Notes: generated by a model not told the origin, from the sequence alone. Counted from the stretch's first letter, positions 1 to 9,746 are shown. The stretch is 64,000 bases of DNA from Desulfocapsa sp. (GCA_030145625.1 JAQYVF010000005.1:25312-89311); one strand, 5' to 3'. Numbers and translations: made by a program.

Positions 1-417
1 ACTTCTCACCTGATCCTGAGCATCAAATACTGGAACATAAGGCTTAATATCAAGTAAGGGTGTGTTATCCAAAACATCAATATTTTCCACATGAAGCTGC
101 CTGCCTTCGACGTTAAGCAACCGCACAATGGACAAACCTATTGGATTTGGACGCCTGGGAGCCCGGGTAGCAAAAAGGCCACGAGTGGAGGAATCCATAA
201 ACGGCACAACCTTGAGATTATAACCGTCGCTCTGATGAAAATGGTAGAGCAGGATGAGATGGGAAAAACCGTCGACATCTTGCAATCCTTCAGCAAAATC
301 ATCAAATACTTCCACAATCCCTCGCACGCCGGAGGCACCGGCAGGCTGAATGGGCATTCCCTCAGTTGTATGAAAAGGGGTATGGATTACCCCGATGGGA
401 TCACATACTATGGTCAT
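1..417 (-). CDS. trmO: TrmO-like tRNA (adenine-N6)-methyltransferase, partial (3' end outside window)
   Basis: This reverse-strand frame is open from an ATG at 417 to the window edge, so the ORF track misses it. The 139 visible residues show the TsaA/UPF0066 signature: an N-terminal IGVIHTPF stretch, MPIQPAG, a GFSHLILLYHFH segment, and the family hallmark ATRAPRRPNPIGLS. TrmO uses S-adenosylmethionine to N6-methylate t6A37 in certain tRNAs; that role is known for the family and inferred here. A clear GGAGG lies about 8 nt upstream of the ATG. The C-terminal part is cut by the window, so I cannot say whether the C-terminal domain of E. coli-type TrmO is present. The 91..552 ORF on the other strand is its antisense shadow. 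Confidence 0.88.
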   Translation of the reverse strand, partial: MTIVCDPIGVIHTPFHTTEGMPIQPAGASGVRGIVEVFDDFAEGLQDVDGFSHLILLYHFHQSDGYNLKVVPFMDSSTRGLFATRAPRRPNPIGLSIVRLLNVEGRQLHVENIDVLDNTPLLDIKPYVPVFDAQDQVRS

Positions 418-701
418 ATCTCAATTCCTCCGGTTTTGTTACTGACAACTCAAGGCCACACCTTGCATAATTGCCATGCCCTCACCCCAGCAATCCCCAT
501 CGGCCGAAAAAAACTAAATACCAAGAACTTACTCTACAACCTTCCCTCATGAAATGATCACTGACCTTCACTTTTCCAGACTAACGCTATTCTCAGGATA
601 TATAAACTTATTCGTTGACATTTGCCTCAAACAACACCTAAGGTATGCTACAAAGTAGCAACACACTTCAATCCTTTTCCCTATACTTTTCCGGAGAAAT
701 G

Positions 702-1163
702 ATGAAAAAACAAAGCCTCTTTCTATTAATCCTTTTCTTCATATCTGCCACAAGCTGTTTTGGAGCCATGAAACTTGGTGCTCCCCTTACCCTGCAGGAG
801 GTAACCAAGGTCTCAGAAATCAATAAACACCCGGAGCAGTACAAAGGCAAACGAGTGCTCATCGAAGGCCTTGTTGTCAATGTCTGTGCTGCCCGAGGCT
901 GCTGGATGGATATCGCCAGTGATGTCCCCTTTGAACAGATCAAGGTCAAGGTGGTAGACGGTGAAATTGTTTTCCCCCTGGAGGCCAAAGGACAGATGGC
1001 CAAAGTTGAGGGGATAGTTCAAGCCATACACCTTACTGAAGGTCAGGCTCGGTCCATGGCTCAACATCAGGCAAAAGAGAGTGGAGAGCAGGTTGATCTT
1101 TCCACCATCAAGGGTCCTACTACCTTCTACCGTATTCGTGGTCTGGGAGCAGAAATTAACTAA
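702..1163 (+). CDS. DUF4920-like exported OB-fold-type protein
   Basis: About 153 residues. The ORF track starts at 645, but an ATGATG with GGAG just upstream favours 702 (or 699), which gives a classical signal peptide (MKKQSLFLLILFFISA, cleavage after CFG). The mature part has a strand-rich region with GKRVLIEG and a CAARGCWMDI motif containing two cysteines, followed by KVEGIVQ. This matches DUF4920-type periplasmic domains found in Desulfobacterota and Bacteroidota, whose function is unknown; the cysteine-bearing GCWM motif suggests metal or redox ligand binding but that is inference. It lies 2 bp upstream of a PepSY-associated membrane protein, so the two are almost certainly co-transcribed and may act together at the membrane. 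Confidence 0.72.
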   Translation: MKKQSLFLLILFFISATSCFGAMKLGAPLTLQEVTKVSEINKHPEQYKGKRVLIEGLVVNVCAARGCWMDIASDVPFEQIKVKVVDGEIVFPLEAKGQMAKVEGIVQAIHLTEGQARSMAQHQAKESGEQVDLSTIKGPTTFYRIRGLGAEIN

Positions 1164-1165
1164 CA

Positions 1166-1717
1166 ATGGCCTGGAGAAAATGGAATTTCATCCTCCATCG
1201 GGATATGGGCTACCTCTGCATCGGCCTCACTCTGCTCTACGGAATCAGTGGATTGTTGGTGAACCACACCTCACACGACTTTAACCCAAGCTACACCATA
1301 ACAACGCAGAAAGGCCGGGTATCTCCCCTGGCATCAGGAAAAAGCCCTGACATGAGCTATGTCAATCAGTGTCTGGAAGAACTCAGCATTACTGCTCAGT
1401 TCAAAAACGTTGCCGTGCTCACCCCGGGAACGATCCGAATCTTTGTGGAAGGAAATACCATTGATGTCACTACCGCCACTGGCGAGACCGTCGAAGAAAA
1501 GATTGCACGCAGGCCAATCCTCTTTGGCCTCAACTACCTGCACTTGAACAAGGGAAAGGGGGCTTGGACCTGGATTGCTGACATTTATGCCTTGGCCCTC
1601 TGTCTCCTTGCTCTCACAGGAGTTCTTATGATTCGCGGTAAGCGTCGTCGCCGAGCGCTGTTCCTTACCACAATCGGTTTCCTCTGCCCCCTGCTCTACC
1701 TGATTCTCCTGCCTTAA
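1166..1717 (+). CDS. PepSY-associated TM helix family membrane protein
   Basis: 183 residues. The N-terminus (WRKWNFILHRDMGYL) begins a first transmembrane helix (about 14-34) ending in GLLVNH; a soluble loop with a PepSY-like strand pattern (about 60-125) follows; HLNKGKGAWTWIADIYA leads into a second helix, and a third hydrophobic segment closes the protein. The HRDxG...HLNKG layout is typical of small PepSY-associated TM proteins, often annotated as peptidase-like or iron/redox-linked membrane proteins. It begins 2 bp after the DUF4920 gene. Molecular function is not known; a role in periplasmic redox or metal handling with its partner is inference. Confidence 0.72.
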   Translation: MAWRKWNFILHRDMGYLCIGLTLLYGISGLLVNHTSHDFNPSYTITTQKGRVSPLASGKSPDMSYVNQCLEELSITAQFKNVAVLTPGTIRIFVEGNTIDVTTATGETVEEKIARRPILFGLNYLHLNKGKGAWTWIADIYALALCLLALTGVLMIRGKRRRRALFLTTIGFLCPLLYLILLP

Positions 1718-1748
1718 CAGAAAATCAGGGGTATCACTCTCCAAAATA

Positions 1749-2963
1749 TCAGAAGAGGTGTTGACCATACTTCACGGCCTCAAGATAGGCCTCGCCCAGG
1801 CCATCCGTCATCACCCCGGTTTTTTGCAGGATATCCAGACTTTCCCGGCATTCCCCACGCTCATACCTTTCCACGGCCTCAAGAATTGAGACATAGGGAC
1901 CGGTCCTGGAAACAAGGACATCCTTCACCTCATCGGCCAGCGGCATTTGCTCCATGAGTTCTTTCATGGGCTTGTCCAGCATGGCATCAATTAGTGAAAA
2001 AAGCCCCACAAGAAACAACTCCCCGGATTTTTTCCGAAAAGGCCCCTGTTCGGCAAGCAGTTCACAAAATTTGGCCCGTACCACAGCAAGGCGTACCAGT
2101 TCTTCCGGCTTATCACTGGCAATCTCGGAGATGAGCACGAGAAGAACAAAACGTCGAAACCGCTTAGCACCCAAAAAAACAATGGCCCTGGAAACCGACT
2201 CTACGTTCTCCAGAAGATAGAAATGAGCCGAGTTGAGATAGCGAAGAAGCTTATAACTCAGGGCCACATCAGCAGAAACAATCTGTTCCAACCGGGCAAT
2301 AGTTGTCGTTTTCTGGCTCACCTCGGCCAAAAGTCGAAGCAGATTGACCTTAACCGAAGTCAATTCCTGGATACGGATCAATTCTGGTTTACTGAAAAAG
2401 AACCCTTGGAAATAATGAAATCCTAGTTTCAGTGCCTTTTCAAATTCATCATAAGTCTCCACCTTTTCCGCCAACAGCTTCAAATGGTCAAAACGGGCCA
2501 GGCGATGCAGCATCTTATGGACACCATCCACAGGAGTCAGGGTAAAGTCGACCTTGACGATATCGGCAAGGGCCAGGAGAGGATCAAACCGATGATGATA
2601 GACAAAATCATCGAGAGCCAGGGTATATCCTTCCTTTTTGATCCGACGACAGGCCTCTACAATGGCGGGAGTCGGCTCAACATCTTCGAGGATTTCAACT
2701 ACCAGCCGATTTTTAGGGAAAGCGACCGGAATATTTTTCAGAAGTAATTTTTCAGGAAAATTGACAAAGCAGGGTTTTGAACCGGTAATTTTTTCTATCC
2801 CTTCGGTGAGGAAAGTACTACTGAGAAGAGAAGTGGTGGCTCTGTTCCCCTCGGTATTCTCCAGGTTCCATTCTTCTGTCCCCCGGTACAGGAGTTCATA
2901 AGCATAGAGTCGCTTGTTAAAAGAGAAAATTGGCTGCCTGGCAATGCAAAATTCCACATCCAC
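1749..2963 (-). CDS. EAL-HDOD (YuxH-type) signalling protein
   Basis: 404 residues with an N-terminal EAL-like domain (about 1-200) and a C-terminal HDOD domain (about 205-400). It opens with FCIARQPIFSFNKRLYAYELLYRG, typical of YuxH/CdgJ-type proteins. The EAL catalytic signature is degraded: ELLYR replaces EALLR, with LALDDF, VKVDF and AEKVET retained in order. Such proteins usually lack c-di-GMP hydrolysis and act as binding or regulatory modules; this is family knowledge, not shown here. The HDOD part has the LLRYLNSAHF segment. The gene converges on the PepSY gene, with no strong terminator seen between them. Regulation of motility or surface attachment is a reasonable guess. Confidence 0.85.
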   Translation of the reverse strand: MDVEFCIARQPIFSFNKRLYAYELLYRGTEEWNLENTEGNRATTSLLSSTFLTEGIEKITGSKPCFVNFPEKLLLKNIPVAFPKNRLVVEILEDVEPTPAIVEACRRIKKEGYTLALDDFVYHHRFDPLLALADIVKVDFTLTPVDGVHKMLHRLARFDHLKLLAEKVETYDEFEKALKLGFHYFQGFFFSKPELIRIQELTSVKVNLLRLLAEVSQKTTTIARLEQIVSADVALSYKLLRYLNSAHFYLLENVESVSRAIVFLGAKRFRRFVLLVLISEIASDKPEELVRLAVVRAKFCELLAEQGPFRKKSGELFLVGLFSLIDAMLDKPMKELMEQMPLADEVKDVLVSRTGPYVSILEAVERYERGECRESLDILQKTGVMTDGLGEAYLEAVKYGQHLF

Positions 2964-3267
2964 CTCCGGTACAAAACCATAAAATTACATCCAATGGCTA
3001 CCTTGAAAATTCTGGAAACCACGGGGACATGTAAACCAGGAAGTACCAAGAGTCACCAGGTACAACTTCCATAACGAATTCCTGGGGCCATCATGGAAAG
3101 ACCAGGCCACCTCACTTCAAAAACAGATGAAGAAAACACAAAAAAAGGCAGTACTATCTTTCCAACAAACTTTTTTTCCTGTGTCTCAGGAAACCTAATC
3201 CGTCAATAGAGATGATATCAGGTGAGCTTTGCGAAAGTCAATATTCTGTGGATAAATAGAATGGATC
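2964..3267. other. Intergenic region, no gene recognised
   Basis: About 300 bp separate der from the EAL-HDOD gene, both on the minus strand. A short hairpin (TTTCCTG/CAGGAAA, near 3174-3194) lies next to an A/T run, but its T-run is on the plus strand, so it does not read as a terminator for der. No convincing ORF or RNA was found. Confidence 0.5.
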
Positions 3268-4617
3268 TCATTTCTTCTTTTTTTTGTCCCGATTTTTATC
3301 ACGTATAAAAAGCTGGAGAGGAACCTTGTCCAAACCGAGACCGTCACGAAATCTGTTTACCAGATACCGTTCATAAGAAAAATGGACACCCTTCGAGCTG
3401 TTGCTCATGACCACAAATTTTGGCGGACGACTGCCCACCTGGGAGGTGTAATAAAATTTAAGCCGCTTATTCTTATAAATGGGAGGCGAATGAGCCTCCA
3501 CCGCATCCTGCAGCAACCTGTTCAAGGCCGCAGTGGGAAAGCTTGCAGTAAACTGCTTAAAAACAGAACCAATGACAGGAAAAAGGCGCTTAATTCCATA
3601 CCCCGTAAGTGCTGAAGCAGTCAGCAGTGGAGCAAATCCAACAAAGGGAGCAGCAAGGGCAATCTCAGCCATAATCTGCTCCTGGCGTATTTTATCGTCT
3701 TGGACCAGGTCCCATTTATTAACTAAAAGAATCAATCCCCTACCCTGTTCTTGGGTATAGCCGATCACTTTGGTATCCTGCTCAGTAATGCCTTCACTTG
3801 CATCGATGAGCACTACTGCGATATCACATTTTTCCAGAGCCGCCAACGCCTTGAGAATACTAAATTTTTCCAGCTTCTCCGTGGTTTTCCCCTTTCTCCT
3901 AATCCCGGCAGTATCGATAAGCAGATAGTTATATTTACCGTAACTGAGCAAGGTATCTACAGAATCCCTGGTTGTACCCGAGACCTCGGAGACCACCATA
4001 CGTTCCTGCCCCAGGATCTGATTGATCATAGAGGACTTGCCAACATTGGGACGACCAAAAAAGGCAATCTTAATAGTTCCCTCCGGCAGATCGACTTCCT
4101 CATCATTTGCCTGCAGACTATCCTCCAGCCCATTCATAAGGTCAGTAAAACCATATTTATGTTCAGCCGACAGGGGCCAAAACCGATCAACACCAAGCTC
4201 ATAAAACTGGTACAGCTGCTCTTCTTCCTGTTCCGGGCCATCGATCTTATTAACCACATAAAAGATGGTCTTTTCGGTGCGGCGTAAAAGATTGGTCACT
4301 TCCTTATCTGCAGGAGTCACTCCCTCTCTGCCGTCGAGGAGAAAGAGAATAATATCGGCCTCTTCAATGGCTGCCATGGCCTGATCCCGAATATGATCCC
4401 CCATGACATCACCACTACTGTCTTCGATGCCGCCGGTATCAACCAGCATAAAGAGGTTATCATTCCATACCACCTTTTCATAGTGGCGATCACGGGTCAC
4501 ACCTGGGGTAGGATCAACCAAAGCCTTTCTTGACCGGGTAATGCGGTTGAACAAGGTCGATTTTCCTACATTGGGACGTCCAACCAGAGCGACGATCGAA
4601 TGAGTTTGTGTGGGCAT
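3268..4617 (-). CDS. der: Ribosome biogenesis GTPase Der (EngA)
   Basis: 449 residues, the usual length for Der. Two tandem GTPase domains are visible: the first with GRPNVGKST, DTGGIE and NKID, the second with GRPNVGKSS, DTAGIRRKGK and NKWD; a C-terminal KH-like domain follows and ends in a lysine-rich tail. Der is an essential double-GTPase that assists 50S subunit maturation in the cytoplasm. The ATG at 4617 is preceded by AGGAAATT, a good ribosome site. It is flanked by long non-coding stretches and seems monocistronic. Nothing unusual in its motifs. Confidence 0.97.
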   Translation of the reverse strand: MPTQTHSIVALVGRPNVGKSTLFNRITRSRKALVDPTPGVTRDRHYEKVVWNDNLFMLVDTGGIEDSSGDVMGDHIRDQAMAAIEEADIILFLLDGREGVTPADKEVTNLLRRTEKTIFYVVNKIDGPEQEEEQLYQFYELGVDRFWPLSAEHKYGFTDLMNGLEDSLQANDEEVDLPEGTIKIAFFGRPNVGKSSMINQILGQERMVVSEVSGTTRDSVDTLLSYGKYNYLLIDTAGIRRKGKTTEKLEKFSILKALAALEKCDIAVVLIDASEGITEQDTKVIGYTQEQGRGLILLVNKWDLVQDDKIRQEQIMAEIALAAPFVGFAPLLTASALTGYGIKRLFPVIGSVFKQFTASFPTAALNRLLQDAVEAHSPPIYKNKRLKFYYTSQVGSRPPKFVVMSNSSKGVHFSYERYLVNRFRDGLGLDKVPLQLFIRDKNRDKKKKK

Positions 4618-5289
4618 AATTTCCTGTTTTTTAACAAAGGCTTACAGCCTCAAATGAACTATCTAATATTTCTTCTCTTTTATCCCCCTCACATGTACAC
4701 CAAAACAACAAAGAATGCACCTGATTCAAGGGAATGAAACGAAGAACAAGTTATCAATCGCTACAGGGTATTTCAAATAATGAGAATTTTTGCTCAGGAT
4801 CGGGAAACGTGAGAATGCCCCCACCCGGAAAGCAGGGGGATAAAGTAATGCCTATCCATAATCCAGCAGACAAGAGAGAGATGAGCATTTTTTATTTCTC
4901 CGTGACGAAGAATTCAGGTGAAATAGCAGTTAACCAAGATGGCCTATACAGGATTCACTGGAAAAGAATGAAACGCAGAAAAGCCACGACCCGTCTACAA
5001 CAAATTTTCACTTTATGCTCCTTACGGACACCTGCAGAAGCGGTGTGAAGGAAATGAGCTGTTTGACTTCCCCTACTCTTTTCGATACAATATGTCTAGT
5101 TGGTATCCAGACATTGACTTTCACTCTCGGCATCAACAGGCCATACGCATTTCTGACGATAATCAGTGAAGACAATAACCTGCATACTTCTAAAACTACT
5201 CATAACAGACCATCTACGTCCTCAAGGTCTTCACTTATCTGTGTTAATGTCTAAGCCAGAAGGCCTAACCATCGGATAAGGAAATCCAC
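4618..5289. other. Intergenic region between divergent der and PhnD-like genes
   Basis: About 670 bp. The two ORFs in the track (4734-5048 and 5015-5254) have no recognisable features, poor starts and no domain-like composition, so I treat them as chance. A good sigma70-like promoter is listed separately. No tRNA or riboswitch pattern was recognised. Confidence 0.5.
5063..5091 (+). promoter_or_regulatory. Sigma70-like promoter upstream of PhnD-like/kinase operon
   Basis: TTGACT and TACAAT are separated by exactly 17 nt. It points toward the substrate-binding protein gene, about 200 bp upstream of its ATG, leaving a long untranslated leader. This rests on consensus match alone. Confidence 0.45.
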
Positions 5290-6144
5290 ATGAAAACCCT
5301 AACAGCCTGTATCGGTTTCAGTCTACTCCTCTTCCTGACAACTTCTTTAAACGCGGCCCAGCCTGCCCTGAAATTCTGTGTCTATCCCAGTAAAAGTCCC
5401 AAATTCATAGCTGTCACCTATGGCCCCCTGGTAAAATATCTCAGTAAAAAAATCGACAGGCCTATCAAACTAGTCACAGCACCAGACAGAAAAACCTTTC
5501 AGGTCAGGGCATTGAAGGAAGAATATGACCTGGCCCTTGCCTGTGTTGCCTGTTATTTCGAACTTCTCGACAAGACCAGCTATTATGCCATTGCCCGAGG
5601 AGAACCATCATTTACCGGAGGGATTTTCGTAAAAAAAGAGAGCGCAATAACCAGTCCCGAGCAGTTACTTCAGGGAAAACGAATCGCTGCCGTCAAACAA
5701 TACTCCTATGCCGGATTTCTCTTCTGGTATGAATATGTTATTGAAAACAACCTGCAGGACCAGCTCACAAGACCTCCTGTTTTCCTCGAAAACCAGGACT
5801 CCATTATCTATGCCGTACTCAACAATAAAGTCGATGCCGGCATTTTCCGAACCGATGCTCTGGATACCTACAAACTTACCCCCCTAAAAGATCAATTCCG
5901 AATCATTCTGCAATCACGTGAGATACCCCACTTTCCTTTTATTGTCTCAGCAAAACTTGATAAAGACCTTGTTCAGAAAATCAGCGACAGCCTGACTTCT
6001 CTTTCAATCAATACCCCGGAAGGAAAAAAATTGTTCCAGGCCATGGGAGTCCAACGCATTGATGCAGTCTCCGATAGAGATTACGATACCTTTAGACAAT
6101 CCTATAACAAGGCGTTAACGGCCTGGAAAGAGAACAACAGGTAG
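5290..6144 (+). CDS. PhnD-like phosphate/phosphonate-type periplasmic binding protein
   Basis: 284 residues with a signal peptide (cleavage after LNAA). The mature protein has the PhnD/SsuA fold pattern: FCVYPSKSPKFIAVTYGPLVKYLSKK near the N-terminus, a LACVACYFELLDK loop, GGIFVKKES, and VDAGIFRTDA near the hinge. ABC phosphonate/phosphite binding proteins share this pattern, but no permease or ATPase follows. Instead the stop codon is 3 nt before a hybrid sensor kinase. In many Proteobacteria such PhnD-like proteins serve as periplasmic ligand sensors for a neighbouring kinase; that is the best-supported role here, with the ligand unknown. Confidence 0.82.
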   Translation: MKTLTACIGFSLLLFLTTSLNAAQPALKFCVYPSKSPKFIAVTYGPLVKYLSKKIDRPIKLVTAPDRKTFQVRALKEEYDLALACVACYFELLDKTSYYAIARGEPSFTGGIFVKKESAITSPEQLLQGKRIAAVKQYSYAGFLFWYEYVIENNLQDQLTRPPVFLENQDSIIYAVLNNKVDAGIFRTDALDTYKLTPLKDQFRIILQSREIPHFPFIVSAKLDKDLVQKISDSLTSLSINTPEGKKLFQAMGVQRIDAVSDRDYDTFRQSYNKALTAWKENNR

Positions 6145-6147
6145 CTG

Positions 6148-8778
6148 ATGATCTCTCTTCGTCTCCGTACAATTCTCTTTTCAGTCTTCTCCCTGATCAC
6201 TGTTCTGCTGACGGGCACGATCATCTTTTTTTACACCCAGTCTCTCAAAGAACAGGCTATCCAGGGAATCACCCAGTGGGGGAAATCACTTTCTTCAAGC
6301 GCCTCTGCAATTATCGTCGATTATATCATAGAAGAAGATTACGCCGGCCTTCAGGAAATTGTCACCGGATATGCTAATACCCCTTGGGTATTGCGAGCCC
6401 TTATTGTCGATCCGGAGGCGATAATCCTGGCCGACTCGCAATTTTCGGCTTTTGGCACCAGCCTCCCCCTGCTCAACAATGACGCCTTCCTGAAACAGGG
6501 CAGAACATCCATTTTCGTGGAACAACATCAAGACTCTTTCATGGTGACCACTCCTGTTCTCTTTGATGACGTATCTTTCGGCTATATCTACGTTGTTATT
6601 TCCAAGCAACCCCTGCTCGACCAACTCTGGAACTTAAAGAAAAAAACAGTCCAAGTCGGAATATTCTGGGGAGCCATCTGCCTCTTGTTAAGTTGGTTCC
6701 TGGCCAGGTTCCTCACCCAATCGCTGGAAAAACTAGCCGGAGTTGCAGAAAAAATCGCCCTTGGTTCCTATCAGTTAACACCCCAGCAGAAAGGCATTGT
6801 GGAAATAGAAAATCTCTGCACCAGTCTCCACAACATGTCCTCCACCTTGGAAGAAAGAGAGAAACTCCTGCTTGCCTCTGAAAAAAAATACCGAGAAATT
6901 TTTGAAAATGCCATCGAAGGTATCTTCCAGGCAACCATAGAAGGTCGGTTCATGACGGTCAATCCAAGAATGGCCATTCTCCTTGGATACAACACTGCGC
7001 AGGAACTTCTCCACCACATTGCAGACATCGGCAATCAACTTTTTGTGGAGCCTCAAGATCTGGCGTACCTCCAGGACCTGCTGAAACGCGACAACACAGT
7101 ATTCGGATTTGAGACCCGTCTTTTCCAAAAGATGGGACACATTATCTGGGTCTCCCTGAATGTTCATATCGTCAAAGATACAGACGACACTCCCCTCTTC
7201 CTTGAAGGACTCATCGAGGACATTACCGAACGCAAGAAATCCAGTGAAGAACTGATGGCGGAACGGGAACGGCTGAGTGTCACGCTACGAAGTATTGGAG
7301 ATGCGGTCATTACCACTGATATCACAGGCAGAATCACGCTTATGAACAAGATGGCAGAATCAATAACCTGCTGGTCGCAGAAAGAGGCATCAGGCCTTGC
7401 TCTGGAAGAAGTATTTCGGGTTATCGATCGCAAAAGTGGGGAGCCAGGTGAAAATCCGGCAACCAAGGTCCTTCAAAGCGGGCTTGTGGAACATATTGCC
7501 AACGACACCATCCTTATCGATAAAACAAACAAAGAGAAATCTATTTCCGACAGCGCCGCCCCCATACGAGACAAAGAAAGCAAAATCATCGGTGTGGTTA
7601 TCGTTTTTCGTGACGTAACGGAAAACAACAGGATGGAAGAAGAACTCCTGAAGGTAAAAAAACTCGAATCAGTGGGAATCCTGGCGGGCGGCATCGCTCA
7701 TGATTTCAACAACATTCTGGCAGCCATTGTCGGCAATCTCAATCTAGCCCTCATGGACAACAGTATCGAAGAGAAGACCAGAAAGCTATTGATCGGAGCT
7801 GAAAAGGCGTCTCTCAGAGCCAAAAATCTCACCCTCCAACTGCTCACCTTTTCTAAAGGCGGAGAACCGGTAAAAGAGACTTCCTCTGTTGCAGAGATCA
7901 TCACAGATTCTGCAGACTTTGTCCTGCATGGATCTAATGTGATCTGTCACTATAATTTTCCACAATATTTATGGCTGGTTGACATCGACAAAGGGCAGAT
8001 GAGCCAGGTGATCCAAAACATCATCATCAATAGTCGTCATGCCATGCCAAAGGGAGGTACCATTGACGTTCAGTGTGAAAATGTTGTCTCAGCCAAAGTT
8101 GGTAGTTCTCTGCAGAATTTTCCGCAAAACGGTATCAAAATCACCATCAGCGACACAGGAGTTGGCATTCCAAGCAATGTCATTGATCGAGTTTTCGACC
8201 CCTATTTTTCCACCAGGCAGAAAGGAAGCGGACTGGGACTGGCCATCAGCAATTCTATTATCAGAAAACATAACGGCAGGATTCTGGTGCAATCACTCCC
8301 TGGTAAGGGCACAACCTTCACCATTTATCTCCCTGCCTCCACTCACCAGGAAGAACCCGAGAAGCAGCTAAAAAATCAGAAAAAAAATCTACCATCCTCA
8401 CGAATCATGGTGATGGATGACGAAGAATTGGTTCGAGATGTTGCCGAAGCCATGCTGCTTCAGTTGGGCCATAAGACAATCCTGGTTGAGGACGGCGCTG
8501 AGGCCCTGAGAACCTACCAGGCTCAAATGGATAACGACGAGCCGGTGAATGCGGTTATTATGGATCTCACCATACCTGGTGGTGTCGGAGGGAAAGATGC
8601 CGTTCAGAATATCCTGGCTATCGACCCAACGGCCCGAGTTATTGTCTCTTCCGGTTACTCAAACGATCCCATCATGGCTAACTATCAAGAATACGGATTT
8701 GTCGCAGCAGTGGTCAAGCCCTACCAGGTGAACGAGCTGGAGAAAATCTTAGAAAAGGCTCTGGCAGCACCGGAGTAG
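6148..8778 (+). CDS. Hybrid sensor histidine kinase (HAMP-PAS-PAS-HisKA-HATPase-REC)
   Basis: 876 residues. Order: TM1 (about 8-30), periplasmic sensor region, TM2 (about 168-188), HAMP (about 190-240), two PAS domains (about 245-365 and 370-495), HisKA with phospho-acceptor His near 517 in GGIAHDFNN, HATPase_c with DTGVGIP and GSGLGLA, and a C-terminal receiver with the acceptor Asp near 805 in VIMDLT. It is an intact hybrid kinase that would autophosphorylate and pass phosphate to its own receiver. It starts 3 nt after the PhnD-like gene, so the binding protein probably presents ligand to its periplasmic domain. No separate response regulator or Hpt gene is next to it, so the output is unknown. 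Confidence 0.93.
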   Translation: MISLRLRTILFSVFSLITVLLTGTIIFFYTQSLKEQAIQGITQWGKSLSSSASAIIVDYIIEEDYAGLQEIVTGYANTPWVLRALIVDPEAIILADSQFSAFGTSLPLLNNDAFLKQGRTSIFVEQHQDSFMVTTPVLFDDVSFGYIYVVISKQPLLDQLWNLKKKTVQVGIFWGAICLLLSWFLARFLTQSLEKLAGVAEKIALGSYQLTPQQKGIVEIENLCTSLHNMSSTLEEREKLLLASEKKYREIFENAIEGIFQATIEGRFMTVNPRMAILLGYNTAQELLHHIADIGNQLFVEPQDLAYLQDLLKRDNTVFGFETRLFQKMGHIIWVSLNVHIVKDTDDTPLFLEGLIEDITERKKSSEELMAERERLSVTLRSIGDAVITTDITGRITLMNKMAESITCWSQKEASGLALEEVFRVIDRKSGEPGENPATKVLQSGLVEHIANDTILIDKTNKEKSISDSAAPIRDKESKIIGVVIVFRDVTENNRMEEELLKVKKLESVGILAGGIAHDFNNILAAIVGNLNLALMDNSIEEKTRKLLIGAEKASLRAKNLTLQLLTFSKGGEPVKETSSVAEIITDSADFVLHGSNVICHYNFPQYLWLVDIDKGQMSQVIQNIIINSRHAMPKGGTIDVQCENVVSAKVGSSLQNFPQNGIKITISDTGVGIPSNVIDRVFDPYFSTRQKGSGLGLAISNSIIRKHNGRILVQSLPGKGTTFTIYLPASTHQEEPEKQLKNQKKNLPSSRIMVMDDEELVRDVAEAMLLQLGHKTILVEDGAEALRTYQAQMDNDEPVNAVIMDLTIPGGVGGKDAVQNILAIDPTARVIVSSGYSNDPIMANYQEYGFVAAVVKPYQVNELEKILEKALAAPE

Positions 8779-8792
8779 GGCAGCTAAACCGT

Positions 8793-9548
8793 TCATTTAC
8801 AATTGCGTTCTCGTCCCCGCCCCTGCCACGCTCCATCAACATACAGATAATGGGGAAAAAAGCGTGCCTTATAATTCATGGAAGCCACCTCCTCAATGTA
8901 GTAACCAAGGTAGAGATAACTGATATCCAACTCGAGACAAGTCTTGACCAGGGTCAGAATGTTGAACGTCCCTAAACTACGGGCAGAATCATCCGGATCA
9001 AAATAGAAATAGACTGCGTTCATCCAGTTTGCTCCCACATCTACAATGGCGTTTCCCACCAGTCGTCCCTGTAGATGGAATCGGATCTCCATCCCCGAAA
9101 CAATCCGGTTAAGAAAAAACCCCTCATAGTAGGATTGAGCGTCATTGTTTTTATGGGGGTACCGGCTGTTGAGAAACTTTTGACAGAGGCTGACATTCTC
9201 TTCACTGAGTTCCAGAGAAGAGAATTCGATTTCCAGATCCTGATTTTTCTTCAGCACTCGACGCTGATTCCGATTCGGCGTAAATGTCGAAGGCTGAAGG
9301 CGAATAGGAACACATGCACGACAGTTCGGGCAATGCATGGTATAGAGGCAATTCCCATTACGCCTATACCCCGAAGCCAAAAAAATCTCCATGGTTCGAT
9401 CAGGTAGCGGGCCAAAAAGGGCCTGGTAAAAGACTGCCTCTCTGGGAAGATGGTAGGGACACTCCACAGCCATCTCAACAAAGTAACGTTCCAGCTGGGA
9501 TTCCAACTGGGCAGATTCCCGCGCACACTGTTCATCATAGAGTGACAA
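8793..9548 (-). CDS. bpt: Aspartate/glutamate leucyltransferase (Bpt)
   Basis: 251 residues. Family marks are CPYHLP near the N-terminus, GYRRNGNCLYTMHCPNCRAC with clustered cysteines, CVPIRL, FTPNRNQRR and later MNAVYFYFDPD and LYLGYYI. Bpt transfers Leu from tRNA to N-terminal Asp or Glu of proteins, feeding them to ClpS/ClpAP in the N-end rule pathway; this is family knowledge. The best in-frame start is a TTG at 9548; upstream lies a run of ten A's on the coding strand, and a nearby ATG (frame +1) would extend the N-terminus only if the run changed length. I keep the TTG. It converges with the hybrid kinase gene. Confidence 0.88.
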   Translation of the reverse strand: MSLYDEQCARESAQLESQLERYFVEMAVECPYHLPREAVFYQALFGPLPDRTMEIFLASGYRRNGNCLYTMHCPNCRACVPIRLQPSTFTPNRNQRRVLKKNQDLEIEFSSLELSEENVSLCQKFLNSRYPHKNNDAQSYYEGFFLNRIVSGMEIRFHLQGRLVGNAIVDVGANWMNAVYFYFDPDDSARSLGTFNILTLVKTCLELDISYLYLGYYIEEVASMNYKARFFPHYLYVDGAWQGRGRERNCK

Positions 9549-9746
9549 AGCAGCACCAATTTTTTTTTTCTTCGTAACACTTCATCTAAAACACTATCAA
9601 ATTACGTAACCCTCCATACTGTAGAAGGTTAACATTTCTTTATCTATGCTGATTCTATCTTATAGATTGAATCAGTTATTCGCCTACAAACTCTTTTAAA
9701 AATCTGATATTGCAAGAGGTTACCAGTGCCACAGATTCGCTCGACC

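Noticed and set aside
91-552. 153-codon plus-strand ORF
   Set aside because: Antisense to the clear TrmO reading frame, with no family pattern of its own.
3174-3194. Terminator for der
   Set aside because: Hairpin is present but the T-run is on the wrong side for a minus-strand transcript.
4734-5254. Two ORFs between der and the PhnD-like gene
   Set aside because: No signal, domain or ribosome site; composition like random DNA.
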